Positions 8,712-16,851 of a DNA stretch of 64,000 bases are shown here, one piece after another; the first letter of the stretch is position 1; every line of letters begins with the position of its first letter. The stretch lies in assembly GCF_025685655.1 (NCBI RefSeq), contig NZ_JAGSYG010000007.1:225118-289117 (forward strand). Direction: 5' to 3'. The stretch is from Acidicapsa ligni (GTDB lineage Bacteria; Acidobacteriota; Terriglobia; Terriglobales; Acidobacteriaceae). The notes under the pieces were generated by a model. The model was not told where the DNA came from. It worked only from the letters and a program-made list of their open reading frames with translations, and did not search any database. Made by a program: the position numbers and the translations under genes.

Positions 8712-10943
8712 ATGCAGTCCCCTATTCCCTCCGCACCGCCACTCAAATACCTCAAAGATTTATGGGATGAACAGCTCGCCAGCACTTTAGATGAGCCGGA
8801 GCTGCTCCGCTATCGCTCCAACCTCCTTGGCTCCGATCTGCGCATTACCAACTTCGGCGGAGGCAACACCAGCTCCAAAATCATCGAAACCGATCCCCTC
8901 ACCGGCGAGCCCTCCACCATACTCTGGGTCAAAGGCAGCGGCGGCGACCTCGGCAGCATCAAGCGCTCCGGCTTCGCCACTTTGTATCTGGATAAAGTCC
9001 TGTCCCTTGAAAAGAGTTATCGCGGAGTAACTCACGAAGACGCCATCGTCAGCATGTATCCAATGGCTGCCTTCCGCGCCAATCCTGTCGCGGCATCCAT
9101 CGACACACCACTCCACGGCTTCCTGCCCTTTCCGCACGTGGATCATCTCCATCCCGACTGGGGCATCGCCCTCGCCGCCGCCGCCAACGGCCACACCAAA
9201 ATGGCTGAATTCAACGCCGAGTTCAACCACAAGCTCGTCTGGCTTCCCTGGCAACGTCCCGGCTTCGAACTAGCCATGATGCTCAAGCGTGCAGTTGCGG
9301 ATAACCCCGGCTGCGATGGCATCGTCCTCGGCGGCCACGGCCTCTTCACCTGGGGCAACACCCAGCGCGAATCCTACCGAAACACCATCACCATCATCGA
9401 TCAATTAGGCCAGTTCCTCAGCCGTCATGGCGAAAAGCTTGGCTCCAATCTCTTCGGCGGACAAATCCAACCCGTTCGCGAAGATCGCAAAGCCATCGCC
9501 ACCGCCCTCCTGCCTTTCCTTCGCGGCCGTCTCGGCGCAAATCGCCGCTCCATCGCCACCTTTTCCGATGACGAAGATGTTCTCGGATTCGTCAACTCCG
9601 CCGACGCCCAGCGCCTCGCATTCCTCGGCACCAGTTGCCCCGACCACTTCGTTCGCACCAAAATTCGGCCAATGTTCGTTCCCTGGTCCGAAACTGGAAC
9701 CATCGCCGAACTCAAATCTCAAGTCGAAGCCTCACTTAAAACCTATCGCGCAGATTACGCCAGCTACTACCATGCCCACGCCCTGCCCGACAGCCCCGCC
9801 CTGCGCGATGCCAGTCCCACCGTCGTCCTCATCCCCGGCGTAGGCATGTTCAGCTTCGGCAAAAACAAGACGGAATCCCGCATCACCGGCGAGTTCTACA
9901 CCAACGCCATCCACGTCATGGAAGGTGCCAGCGCCCTCGGCCACGGCCTGCCTGCGATCAACTCCGGCGACTTTGTCCCGCAATCAGGGGTCGCAGCAGC
10001 AGCAGCCGAATTTTCCGTCTGCACAAACTATGTAGCCCTGCCACCCTCCGAAGCCTTCCGCATCGAGTACTGGGCGCTCGAAGAAGCAAAAATCCGACGC
10101 CAGCCGCCAGAAAAAGAACTTAGCCGCAAGATCGTCCTTGTCCTCGGCGGAGGCAGCGGCATTGGCCGCGAAGTAGCCCGTCTTGCCTCCGAGCGCGGCG
10201 CTCACGTTATCGTCGCCGATCGCGACACAGCAGGAGCCGAGCGCGTTACAGGCGAACTGAAACAATTCGCTCCTGCCGAATTCAGCGCCTGGACCTCAGT
10301 CGACATTCGCAATCGCGAAACCATCCAATCCGCACTCAAAGTCGCCACCGACACCTTCGGTGGAGTCGACATCCTCATCAACACCGCCGCGCTCTTCCCC
10401 TCATCGCCCGACGGCACTGTTTCCGACGCCATGTGGGCCACCACGCTCGACATCAACGTCACCGCCAACTATCTGCTTGCCGATGAAGCCGCAAAGCTCT
10501 TCAGGGAACAAGACCTCGACGTCTCCATCATCCTCACCAGTTCGGCCAACGCCGTAGTTCCCAAACGCGGCAGCGAAGTTTACGACATCAGCAAAGCTGC
10601 CCTAAGCCATCTCGTCCGCGAACTCGCCGTCGGCCTCGCACCCAAAGTTCGCGTGAACGGAATCAGCCCCGCAACCGTCGTCAAAGGCTCAACAATGTTT
10701 CCCCGCGACCGCGTCCGCGCCTCACTTACGAAGTACAACATAGCCTTTGAAGACTCCCTTTCCGACGAAGAACTCCGCACCCTCCTCGCCAATTTCTACG
10801 CCCGACGCACCTTGACCCATACCCCCATCGACCCCATCGACTGCGCCGAAGCCATCCTCTTCCTCGCCGGAGATCGCAGCCGTTGTACCTCCGGCCATCT
10901 CATCCCCGTCGACGGTGGACTACCCGAGGCATTCCTGAGGTGA
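8712..10943 (+). CDS. rhaD: Bifunctional rhamnulose-1-phosphate aldolase / short-chain dehydrogenase
   Basis: The N-terminal part (about residues 20-470) is a class II aldolase domain, with GGGNTSSKI, FPHVDHLHPD and LGGHGLFTWG supplying the zinc histidines. The C-terminal part (about 480-740) is a short-chain dehydrogenase with the Rossmann GGGSGIGREVA motif, the NTAALF segment and the YDISKAAL Tyr-x3-Lys pair. Fusions of this kind (RhaD_aldol-ADH) cleave L-rhamnulose-1-phosphate to DHAP and L-lactaldehyde and oxidise the lactaldehyde to lactate. The ATG at 8712 follows GAGG and is preferred to the upstream TTG at 8658. The stop overlaps the kinase start by 4 bp, which implies translational coupling. 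Confidence 0.94.
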   Translation: MQSPIPSAPPLKYLKDLWDEQLASTLDEPELLRYRSNLLGSDLRITNFGGGNTSSKIIETDPLTGEPSTILWVKGSGGDLGSIKRSGFATLYLDKVLSLEKSYRGVTHEDAIVSMYPMAAFRANPVAASIDTPLHGFLPFPHVDHLHPDWGIALAAAANGHTKMAEFNAEFNHKLVWLPWQRPGFELAMMLKRAVADNPGCDGIVLGGHGLFTWGNTQRESYRNTITIIDQLGQFLSRHGEKLGSNLFGGQIQPVREDRKAIATALLPFLRGRLGANRRSIATFSDDEDVLGFVNSADAQRLAFLGTSCPDHFVRTKIRPMFVPWSETGTIAELKSQVEASLKTYRADYASYYHAHALPDSPALRDASPTVVLIPGVGMFSFGKNKTESRITGEFYTNAIHVMEGASALGHGLPAINSGDFVPQSGVAAAAAEFSVCTNYVALPPSEAFRIEYWALEEAKIRRQPPEKELSRKIVLVLGGGSGIGREVARLASERGAHVIVADRDTAGAERVTGELKQFAPAEFSAWTSVDIRNRETIQSALKVATDTFGGVDILINTAALFPSSPDGTVSDAMWATTLDINVTANYLLADEAAKLFREQDLDVSIILTSSANAVVPKRGSEVYDISKAALSHLVRELAVGLAPKVRVNGISPATVVKGSTMFPRDRVRASLTKYNIAFEDSLSDEELRTLLANFYARRTLTHTPIDPIDCAEAILFLAGDRSRCTSGHLIPVDGGLPEAFLR

Positions 10944-12469
10944 GCGGTACGTCTCACCCTCAGGATCGTCCCGCGCCCGACCCGCGAGCCCCAGTCGCAC
11001 GAGCCTTGGTTGCCATAGACTTAGGCGCCGAGAGCTGCCGCATCTCCCTGCTCCGCTGGCACGAAGATCGGCCAGAAATCCAGCTCCTCCACCGCATCGC
11101 CAACGGTCCAGTGCAGGCCGGTCCATCCCTGCACTGGCCGCTCGATCGCATCCTCATCGGAGTCGAAGAAGGCCTGCGCAAAGCCGCCGCATCCGCACCC
11201 GAAGGCATCCGCTCCATAGCCGTCGACGGCTGGGCCGTAGATTACGTCCGCCTCAGCCCCGATGGAAACCCGCTCCACACCCCCTATTGCTATCGCGACG
11301 AACGCACCAACGCTGCCAAGGCTGCCGCCGACACACGCATCTCCCCTGAAGAACTCTTCGCCCAGACCGGCGCGCAACCGCTACGCATTAACACCGCCTA
11401 CCAACTCTTCGCCGATAACCGGATTGGCAACCACGCCGGCATCGATGCCCAGACACCCTGGCTCCTGCTCCCCGAATACATCCTGCATTGGCTCGGGGGC
11501 CGCCGCATCGCCGAATACACCAACGCCACCCACACCGGTCTGGTCGATATTCAAACCAAAGACTGGTCCCGCCCAATCTTCGCGCGCCTTGGTCTATCCA
11601 TCGAAGCGGCACCGCCCATCGTCTGCTCCGGCAGCTCCGTAGGCAAACTCACCGGCCCACTCGCCAAACTTCCCGCCTTCGCCGACACCGAACTCATCGC
11701 CCCAGCCTGCCACGACACAGCCTCAGCCATCGCAGCAATCAATTCCGGCTCTCACACCGGCATGGAACACACCGCCTACATCGTCTCCGGCACCTGGTCC
11801 CTCGTCGGCACCATCCTTGATTCCCCCATCACCAGCCCCGCAGCACGACACGCCGGATTCACCAATCAGGGCTCTGCAACCGGAGGCTATTGCTTCCACT
11901 CCAACGTCAACGGCATGTGGATACTGAAGCAATGCCTCGACCACTGGGCCCAGGAAGGCCGCATTCTCGATCTACCAACCCTCATCGCCGAAGCCGCACA
12001 AATAAACTCAATCCCCGGCATTCTCAACGTAGACGCGCCTGAACTCCTGCTCGCAGGCGAAATGCCCGCCAGAATCAACCACGAACTCACTTCCAGCAGC
12101 CTCGCCGCCATCCCCGCTACCGTGCCCGATATCCCCGGCAACGAGCCCATCTTTGCCCGACTCATCTTCGCCAGCCTCGCCGCCCGCTACGCCGTTGTCC
12201 TCAACAATCTCCAGAACCTGACCGGTCGCACCTTCCACCAGATCACCATCCTCGGTGGAGGCAGCCGCAACGCCCTGCTCAGCCAACTCACATCTGTCAG
12301 CACCGGCTTGCCCGTCATCACCGGCGAAATCGAAGGCTCAACCATCGGCAACTTCGCCGTCCAGTTGGCAGCCAAGGATCCCACCCATATTCCCGGCCAA
12401 CCGCCCTCGCCACAACTCATCCACAAGTGGGCAAACCGCCTCGCCCAAAAATCCAACCCCACAACTTAA
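10940..12469 (+). CDS. rhaB: L-rhamnulokinase (FGGY family)
   Basis: This FGGY-type sugar kinase of about 509 residues has VAIDLGAESCRISL as the N-terminal phosphate-binding loop, a YCYRDERT substrate segment, GTWSLVGT in the middle and ITILGGGSRNALLSQLT near the C-terminus. The family and the neighbours point to phosphorylation of L-rhamnulose to rhamnulose-1-phosphate, the substrate of the gene just upstream. The chosen GTG start at 10940 overlaps the aldolase stop (GTGA) and has GAGG 9 nt before it. Longer upstream starts would overlap the aldolase by 60 bp and are unlikely. Confidence 0.93.
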   Translation: MSGTSHPQDRPAPDPRAPVARALVAIDLGAESCRISLLRWHEDRPEIQLLHRIANGPVQAGPSLHWPLDRILIGVEEGLRKAAASAPEGIRSIAVDGWAVDYVRLSPDGNPLHTPYCYRDERTNAAKAAADTRISPEELFAQTGAQPLRINTAYQLFADNRIGNHAGIDAQTPWLLLPEYILHWLGGRRIAEYTNATHTGLVDIQTKDWSRPIFARLGLSIEAAPPIVCSGSSVGKLTGPLAKLPAFADTELIAPACHDTASAIAAINSGSHTGMEHTAYIVSGTWSLVGTILDSPITSPAARHAGFTNQGSATGGYCFHSNVNGMWILKQCLDHWAQEGRILDLPTLIAEAAQINSIPGILNVDAPELLLAGEMPARINHELTSSSLAAIPATVPDIPGNEPIFARLIFASLAARYAVVLNNLQNLTGRTFHQITILGGGSRNALLSQLTSVSTGLPVITGEIEGSTIGNFAVQLAAKDPTHIPGQPPSPQLIHKWANRLAQKSNPTT

Positions 12470-12518
12470 CTGCTGCCTGAATTAGCCGCTGCCTGAATCC
12501 GTTATTTATCATTCCAGC

Positions 12519-13220
12519 ATGCCCATTCTTGAAGGCCAGACTCTCTTAATCGACGCCGACGACACCCTCTGGGAAAACAACATCTACTTCGAACGCGCCA
12601 TTGCCGCCTTCATCACCTATCTCGATCACCAGAGCCACACCCCCGCCGAAGTTCGCCACGCCCTGAACCAGGCCGAGCGCGAAACCATCCTGTCGCACGG
12701 TTACGGCCTCACCAGCTTCACTCAATCCCTCATCACCTGCTTCGATCGCCTCACCGAAACACCCATCACCGACCATCAGCACGTCCAAATCCGCAGCTTC
12801 GCTCAAAGCATCGCTGACCAGGAAATCGAACTCTTACCCGGCGTCGCGGAACTGCTCCCCAACCTCGCCGAGCGCCATCGCCTCATCCTCATGACCAAAG
12901 GCAGTCAGGCCGAACAAGCCGACAAACTCAGCCGCTCCGGCCTCGCTCCATATTTCTCCGCTGTAGAGATAGTCGCCGAAAAGAACCCTGTAACGTACAG
13001 AGAAGTAACTCGTCGCAATCAGTGCATTCCCAATACGACGTGGATGATCGGCAACAGTCCCAAATCGGATATCAATCCCGCGCTCGCCGCAGGCCTCCAC
13101 ACCGTCTTCATCTTTCACAAAGACACATGGATCCTCGAACACGCCGAGATCGCCGCCGCTCCCCAAGGTCAGCAACTCATCGAAGTAGACTCATTCATTC
13201 GATTAGCAGAGATTTTCTAA
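12519..13220 (+). CDS. HAD-superfamily hydrolase
   Basis: The 233-residue protein begins LLIDADDTLWENN, which is HAD motif I (DxDxT) with both aspartates, and continues with a helical cap. MTKGS is motif II, the EKNP lysine is motif III, and IGNSPKSDINPALAAG is the acidic motif IV. It should be a cytosolic phosphatase acting on a small phosphorylated metabolite. It lies 49 bp after the rhamnulokinase on the same strand and may be read through from that operon, but nothing ties it to rhamnose chemistry. The specific substrate is unknown. Confidence 0.85.
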   Translation: MPILEGQTLLIDADDTLWENNIYFERAIAAFITYLDHQSHTPAEVRHALNQAERETILSHGYGLTSFTQSLITCFDRLTETPITDHQHVQIRSFAQSIADQEIELLPGVAELLPNLAERHRLILMTKGSQAEQADKLSRSGLAPYFSAVEIVAEKNPVTYREVTRRNQCIPNTTWMIGNSPKSDINPALAAGLHTVFIFHKDTWILEHAEIAAAPQGQQLIEVDSFIRLAEIF

Positions 13221-13243
13221 TTCGGCTGGCAACCAATAAATCC

Positions 13244-13285
13244 AAAAAGAAAAGCCAGCGCACTCCTCCACAGGAATACGCTGGC
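13244..13285 (-). terminator. Rho-independent terminator
   Basis: GCCAGCG at 13254-13260 pairs with CGCTGGC at 13279-13285. On the minus strand the stem is followed by a T-rich run (complement of 13244-13253). It terminates the leftward gene ending at 13307. Confidence 0.7.
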
Positions 13286-13306
13286 CCGTCATCCGATTGA
13301 CTCTAC

Positions 13307-15085
13307 TTACTCGACGTCGCTAACCTTACCACTCTTGAAGATCACCTTCATGCCGTCATAGTAGTAAATCTGTTTCGCGCCCAGATCGGCAGTCTTCGTC
13401 GGATTTCCCAGAATCGCCTTGACCTGATCCGGAGTCTGACCGAGGGCAACACTTGCCGTAGGGGCAGGACTGGCAACCGACCCAATTGGCGATCCATTTT
13501 CCTGTCCAGCTTCCTTGGCAACATCCGTTTCGGCCTGATCTGCTTCCTTGGTCTCTGCCTGGATATCGGCAGCATCCTTCGGATCCGGAGGAGGTGCAAT
13601 CGCTGCATACTCCGTCTGCGTCGGCTTGGCCTGGGCTGACGGCGGCGCTTGTGGCAATCCGCCCTTGCCCTGCTTAGCCTGCAAATCCTGCAGTCCCTGG
13701 TCGATCGTCTCGCGCATATGATTCTGCATTTCCTGCAGATCGGTCAGAGCAACCGAAACAGTGCTCGTCCGCGCGCACTCCTTGCCGCCCTTGCTCGCAA
13801 GCACCACCAAATCCGCCGACGTCGCATCTGCGGGTGGCGGAGCCGCCAACTGCAATGCGTCTCCCTCACTGACCGCACATTCCTGGCCAGTCGAATCAGT
13901 CAGGTCAAGCCCGCCGCCCACAACGAATACATGCGAGTGACCATCGGCCAGCAAACGCGCGATCCCGCTCGAAGCCGGATCCACATCCTGCTTCTGACCA
14001 GCCTGTTGCGCTTCGGAGTTTTCAAGGGCTAACTGCCCCTTCACCTCGTCGGCAATCATCTGCTTCACATCAGGTGACAGCGCCGGAGGCCCACCTGCCG
14101 CCTCAGCCTCTCCAGCAGCAACCGCAGCATCCTGCCGTGCAGCATAAGCAGCCTGCAGATCCTGCGAAATAATGTAATCCGTCAGCCAGAATGCAGCGCT
14201 CGGATACACAGCATATGGCGAGAAATAGCCGCCATAAAAACCTAACCACGGACTACCCGCCCATCCCCAGCCGAATGCAATCGGAGCCGCCCACGGGTTA
14301 TAAGCCCATCCATAAAAACCCGGTCCATAGTAATAACCCGGCGCATACACATTGAGATACACGCCACGGTATCCATAACCTCGGTAATAGCGGTCATATT
14401 CGCGACCGTGATAGTAGTACGAGCGTCTCCCGAAGTCGTGCCCGTGATAGCCATAACCTCGCTGAACATAACCTCGGCGGCCACGCTCTGCATACAGGCG
14501 TCCATGTCCGGGGCGATCCATCGAAACACGCCGTCCGCCATCCAGACCGTGATGAATATCCATACCGCGCCTGGCGTCATGAACATCGCTGACTCTGCCA
14601 TCCGCGCGCGTACGCACCGCATTGCCCGATCTTGTAGTGTGTTCGGAAGTCCCTCTCGGAACAGGAGAATGAATCGCCGATTTACTCGCAGTTGTGCCCC
14701 GAGGAGTGCTCGTCGAGCCGCCTCCGGCCCGTGCTCCCGCTCCCTCCGCATGACCGGCCGTTGTAGCTCCAGCCCTGCTTGCGCCGCCTCCGTTTGCAGT
14801 TGGTCCGTGGCTGGCTCCATTCGCCGTGGGACCATGAGCAGTTCCACCCGCGGTTGCACCATGCGAAGCAGCACCACCTGCCGCTCCATGCGCCGCTCCC
14901 GCCGTCGCAGGCTTAGCTCCTGCCGCTGGTCTTGCAGGAGCAGCCTTCGGAGCAGCTTTGGGAGCAGGTGCAGCTTTTTTATTATCTGCAGCCGCACTCG
15001 CCACACAACTCACACCGACCAAAAGGGCCAGTACAAAAGCAGCAGAACTCTTCCTGCTCTTCTTGAAAATCGTCTCCACTTTCAT
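13307..15085 (-). CDS. Secreted low-complexity protein with Tyr/Gly-rich core and C-terminal GQT...GKV motif
   Basis: This protein of about 592 residues is not of a named family that I recognise. It has a signal peptide (AAFVLALLVGVSCVASAAA) and a long Ala/Gly/Thr/His/Pro-rich region to about residue 180. A Tyr/Gly-rich segment with repeated RGY/YYYHGR/GYGYRG words and hydrophobic GWAYNPWAAP motifs follows, then a charged helical region. The last 50 residues (GQTPDQVKAILGNP, YYYDGMKVIFKSGKV) look like a small BamE/SmpA-type fold. The start was taken at the ATG with AAAGAGGAT upstream. It is downstream of a secreted protein ending in the same motif, probably in one transcript. An envelope or surface location is inferred. 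Confidence 0.75.
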   Translation of the reverse strand: MKVETIFKKSRKSSAAFVLALLVGVSCVASAAADNKKAAPAPKAAPKAAPARPAAGAKPATAGAAHGAAGGAASHGATAGGTAHGPTANGASHGPTANGGGASRAGATTAGHAEGAGARAGGGSTSTPRGTTASKSAIHSPVPRGTSEHTTRSGNAVRTRADGRVSDVHDARRGMDIHHGLDGGRRVSMDRPGHGRLYAERGRRGYVQRGYGYHGHDFGRRSYYYHGREYDRYYRGYGYRGVYLNVYAPGYYYGPGFYGWAYNPWAAPIAFGWGWAGSPWLGFYGGYFSPYAVYPSAAFWLTDYIISQDLQAAYAARQDAAVAAGEAEAAGGPPALSPDVKQMIADEVKGQLALENSEAQQAGQKQDVDPASSGIARLLADGHSHVFVVGGGLDLTDSTGQECAVSEGDALQLAAPPPADATSADLVVLASKGGKECARTSTVSVALTDLQEMQNHMRETIDQGLQDLQAKQGKGGLPQAPPSAQAKPTQTEYAAIAPPPDPKDAADIQAETKEADQAETDVAKEAGQENGSPIGSVASPAPTASVALGQTPDQVKAILGNPTKTADLGAKQIYYYDGMKVIFKSGKVSDVE

Positions 15086-15178
15086 GGAATCCTCTTTCTC
15101 GGTTCGCATCACGGCTCTTAGTCTCTATTCCGGAGAATGCAGGAACGCCGAAAGACGGCATTCTTACTGTCCCATTCC

Positions 15179-16021
15179 CTACTCAACGTTGGTTACTTTT
15201 CCGTTTGTAAAGGTGACCTTCATATCCTTGTAGAAATAAATCTCCTTGGTCCCTGCCAGTTTCGCCGTCCTGACCGGCTGCCCAAACCCAGTCGTCACTT
15301 GATCTTTCGTCTGACCAATGGCAATCGTAGGAGGCGGCGCATCAGCCGGTGGTGGCGGCGGCGCAATCACCGCCAGAGGAGCGGCTGGCGCGGCTGGAGC
15401 CGCAGCAGCCGGAGCAGCGGCTTGATTATTCTGAGCGCCTTTGTCCTTATCGTCCGCGGGCTGAACAGTCATCACTTCATCGACCGTCTTCAAAAAGGCG
15501 TCCACCGGAGGCACCGATCCCTTTTGAAACGGAAACTTGATATCTCCGTAGTAGCGCGTGTCGTTGTACGGATCGCTGAATACATCGACAAGGATGCCAT
15601 CCTTCTGGATCGAGACACCCGTCACCCAGAACTTCTCTCCGGCTACAAACTTACGCTGCGTGCAACCATTTTTTGCAGCATCCGTGAGACTGGTCTGCCC
15701 CAGCCCATGCAGCCATTTGCTTGCCGAATCCTTGATGCGGTTCTGTTGATTCAAAACCAGAACTCCGCCACTGTAGATATTCATCGCCGGAAAAGAAGAT
15801 GCAGAGCTGCACATGATCAAACCGTCTTTGTGCAGGACCACCACATCGCCGGCTGTCACGATATCCGTATGATCCGCTGCGGTCTTAGTCAGCTTGATCT
15901 CCGAGACTAACTTCTCCTGATCCAACGTCGCCGGATCGCCTACTTGAGCCTGTGCTCCACAGATGAGAATCGCCGACACCATGGCGAACCCCAATGCACC
16001 TAACCTCTGCATCTGAGTCAT
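15179..16021 (-). CDS. Secreted protein of unknown function with C-terminal GQT...GKV motif
   Basis: The protein is 280 residues long and begins with a signal peptide (LGALGFAMVSAILICGAQA). The middle part has DVVVLHKDGLIM, WVTGVSIQKDGILVDVFSD and a Pro/Ala linker of about 40 residues. The C-terminus (GQTKDQVTTGFGQP, IYFYKDMKVTFTNGKV) matches the end of the next gene downstream, so the two share a terminal module. No enzyme motif is recognised. A periplasmic or surface protein is likely. The start has GGAAGTGG just upstream. A gap of 94 bp without an obvious terminator separates it from the following gene. Confidence 0.75.
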   Translation of the reverse strand: MTQMQRLGALGFAMVSAILICGAQAQVGDPATLDQEKLVSEIKLTKTAADHTDIVTAGDVVVLHKDGLIMCSSASSFPAMNIYSGGVLVLNQQNRIKDSASKWLHGLGQTSLTDAAKNGCTQRKFVAGEKFWVTGVSIQKDGILVDVFSDPYNDTRYYGDIKFPFQKGSVPPVDAFLKTVDEVMTVQPADDKDKGAQNNQAAAPAAAAPAAPAAPLAVIAPPPPPADAPPPTIAIGQTKDQVTTGFGQPVRTAKLAGTKEIYFYKDMKVTFTNGKVTNVE

Positions 16022-16456
16022 GGTCCACTTCCATTCCTGAGTTATTGGGGGAGTCCCTACCTATAGGACATCCAGAAATTACACTACGGCATTTGCCAAG
16101 TCAAGAAAGAACGCACGAGAGTACGGAAGATAGTGCACAGAACCCTCTTCCGTTACAAACGGATTAACCAAAAACTTCCCTGCAATAAGCTTTCTTTACC
16201 AACTCTTACTACCCAAACCAATCGCAAGATACAAACCAATAAACCACCGATGTAAATTCGGCCAAAAAATCGATATCCCAATCCTGAAAAAATGTCCTGC
16301 GAGAATGTATCTCGATAGGTTGATAGATTGAATAAATTGATAAGTTGCGTTCTCTAATCCACCTGGAACTTACATACACACCAAAATCTCCCTCGCCTGT
16401 CTTTCCTTCGGATAAGCAGTCAGCCCGCACACAACATTACAGTTATGAACTTTATT
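16022..16456. other. Intergenic region without a recognised gene
   Basis: About 435 bp between the start of the secreted protein and the first hairpin repeat. It is AT-rich from about 16140 to 16440. A 73-codon leftward frame (16209-16430) has no ribosome site or recognisable motif and is not called. It presumably holds the promoter of the leftward genes. Confidence 0.5.
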
Positions 16457-16601
16457 CTTGTCCTTAGCCATCGCCGTCGCCTTAGCCTTTGCCTTAGCCC
16501 TTGCCCTTGCCGTTCTGTCTGTCATTCCCGAAGGGAATCTGCTTCTGTCTTTTAGCCTTTAGCCCTTGCCCTTCCATCCATCATTCCCAAAAAAATCCGC
16601 T
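16457..16601 (-). repeat. Composite hairpin/hexamer repeat, copy A
   Basis: The core on the + strand is CATTCCCGAAGGGAATCTGC (starting 16523), whose ATTCCC/GGGAAT arms form a 6-bp hairpin with a GAA loop. It is preceded by an array of degenerate hexamers (cttagc, cttgcc, ccttgc) from about 16457. A decayed second core (tcattcccaaaaaaatccgct) lies at 16581-16601. The same unit recurs at 23.99, 24.07, 26.79, 26.86, 30.18, 30.58 and 49.45 kb. Confidence 0.85.
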
Positions 16602-16614
16602 CCCCCAAATCCGC

Positions 16615-16644
16615 TTGACTCCATCCCACAACCTCTGCTCTACT
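16615..16644 (+). promoter_or_regulatory. Candidate promoter of the ilvA leader
   Basis: TTGACT at 16615-16620 and TCTACT at 16639-16644 are spaced 18 bp apart. Transcription would begin within a few bases of the leader ATG at 16656, so the leader peptide could be read from an almost leaderless transcript. The -10 box is imperfect. Confidence 0.4.
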
Positions 16645-16655
16645 TCACTGAAGTC

Positions 16656-16745
16656 ATGCCATCGACAAACATCATCGCGATCCTCATTCGAATTAGCGGC
16701 CCCAACCCAATTCAGGGCGCGCGCGGGACTCGACGCCTGACCTAA
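16656..16745 (+). CDS. Isoleucine-rich leader peptide (ilvA attenuator)
   Basis: This 29-codon frame starts MPSTNIIAILIRISG and ends in TAA. It carries five isoleucine codons and one leucine codon within eight positions (codons 6-13, NIIAILIRI), followed by one more Ile at codon 19. It stops 30 nt before an intrinsic terminator that itself precedes the threonine deaminase gene. This arrangement is that of a transcription-attenuation leader: ribosome stalling on scarce Ile-tRNA would favour an antiterminator. No strong Shine-Dalgarno is present. The peptide is inferred to work only through its translation. This is too short for ordinary gene callers. Confidence 0.65.
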   Translation: MPSTNIIAILIRISGPNPIQGARGTRRLT

Positions 16746-16775
16746 GATTCAAGCAACTCCGGCAAGTAACAAACG

Positions 16776-16805
16776 CCACCTCCCGCAAAGCGGCAGGTGG
16801 TTTTT
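16776..16805 (+). terminator. Intrinsic terminator / attenuator upstream of ilvA
   Basis: CCACCT (16776-16781) pairs with AGGTGG (16795-16800), and inside it CCGC pairs with GCGG around an AAA loop with one C/C mismatch. TTTTT follows at 16801-16805. TCCCGC (16781-16786) in the left arm is exactly complementary to GCGGGA (16723-16728) inside the leader reading frame, so a competing antiterminator helix is possible. Confidence 0.75.
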
Positions 16806-16851
16806 CACGTTCAGGACTGAAACATAGGCGCAGTCATACAGGAGAAGTATC

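Noticed and set aside
16209..16430. Possible 73-residue gene in the AT-rich gap
   Set aside because: No ribosome site, no recognisable motif and composition like the surrounding non-coding DNA.
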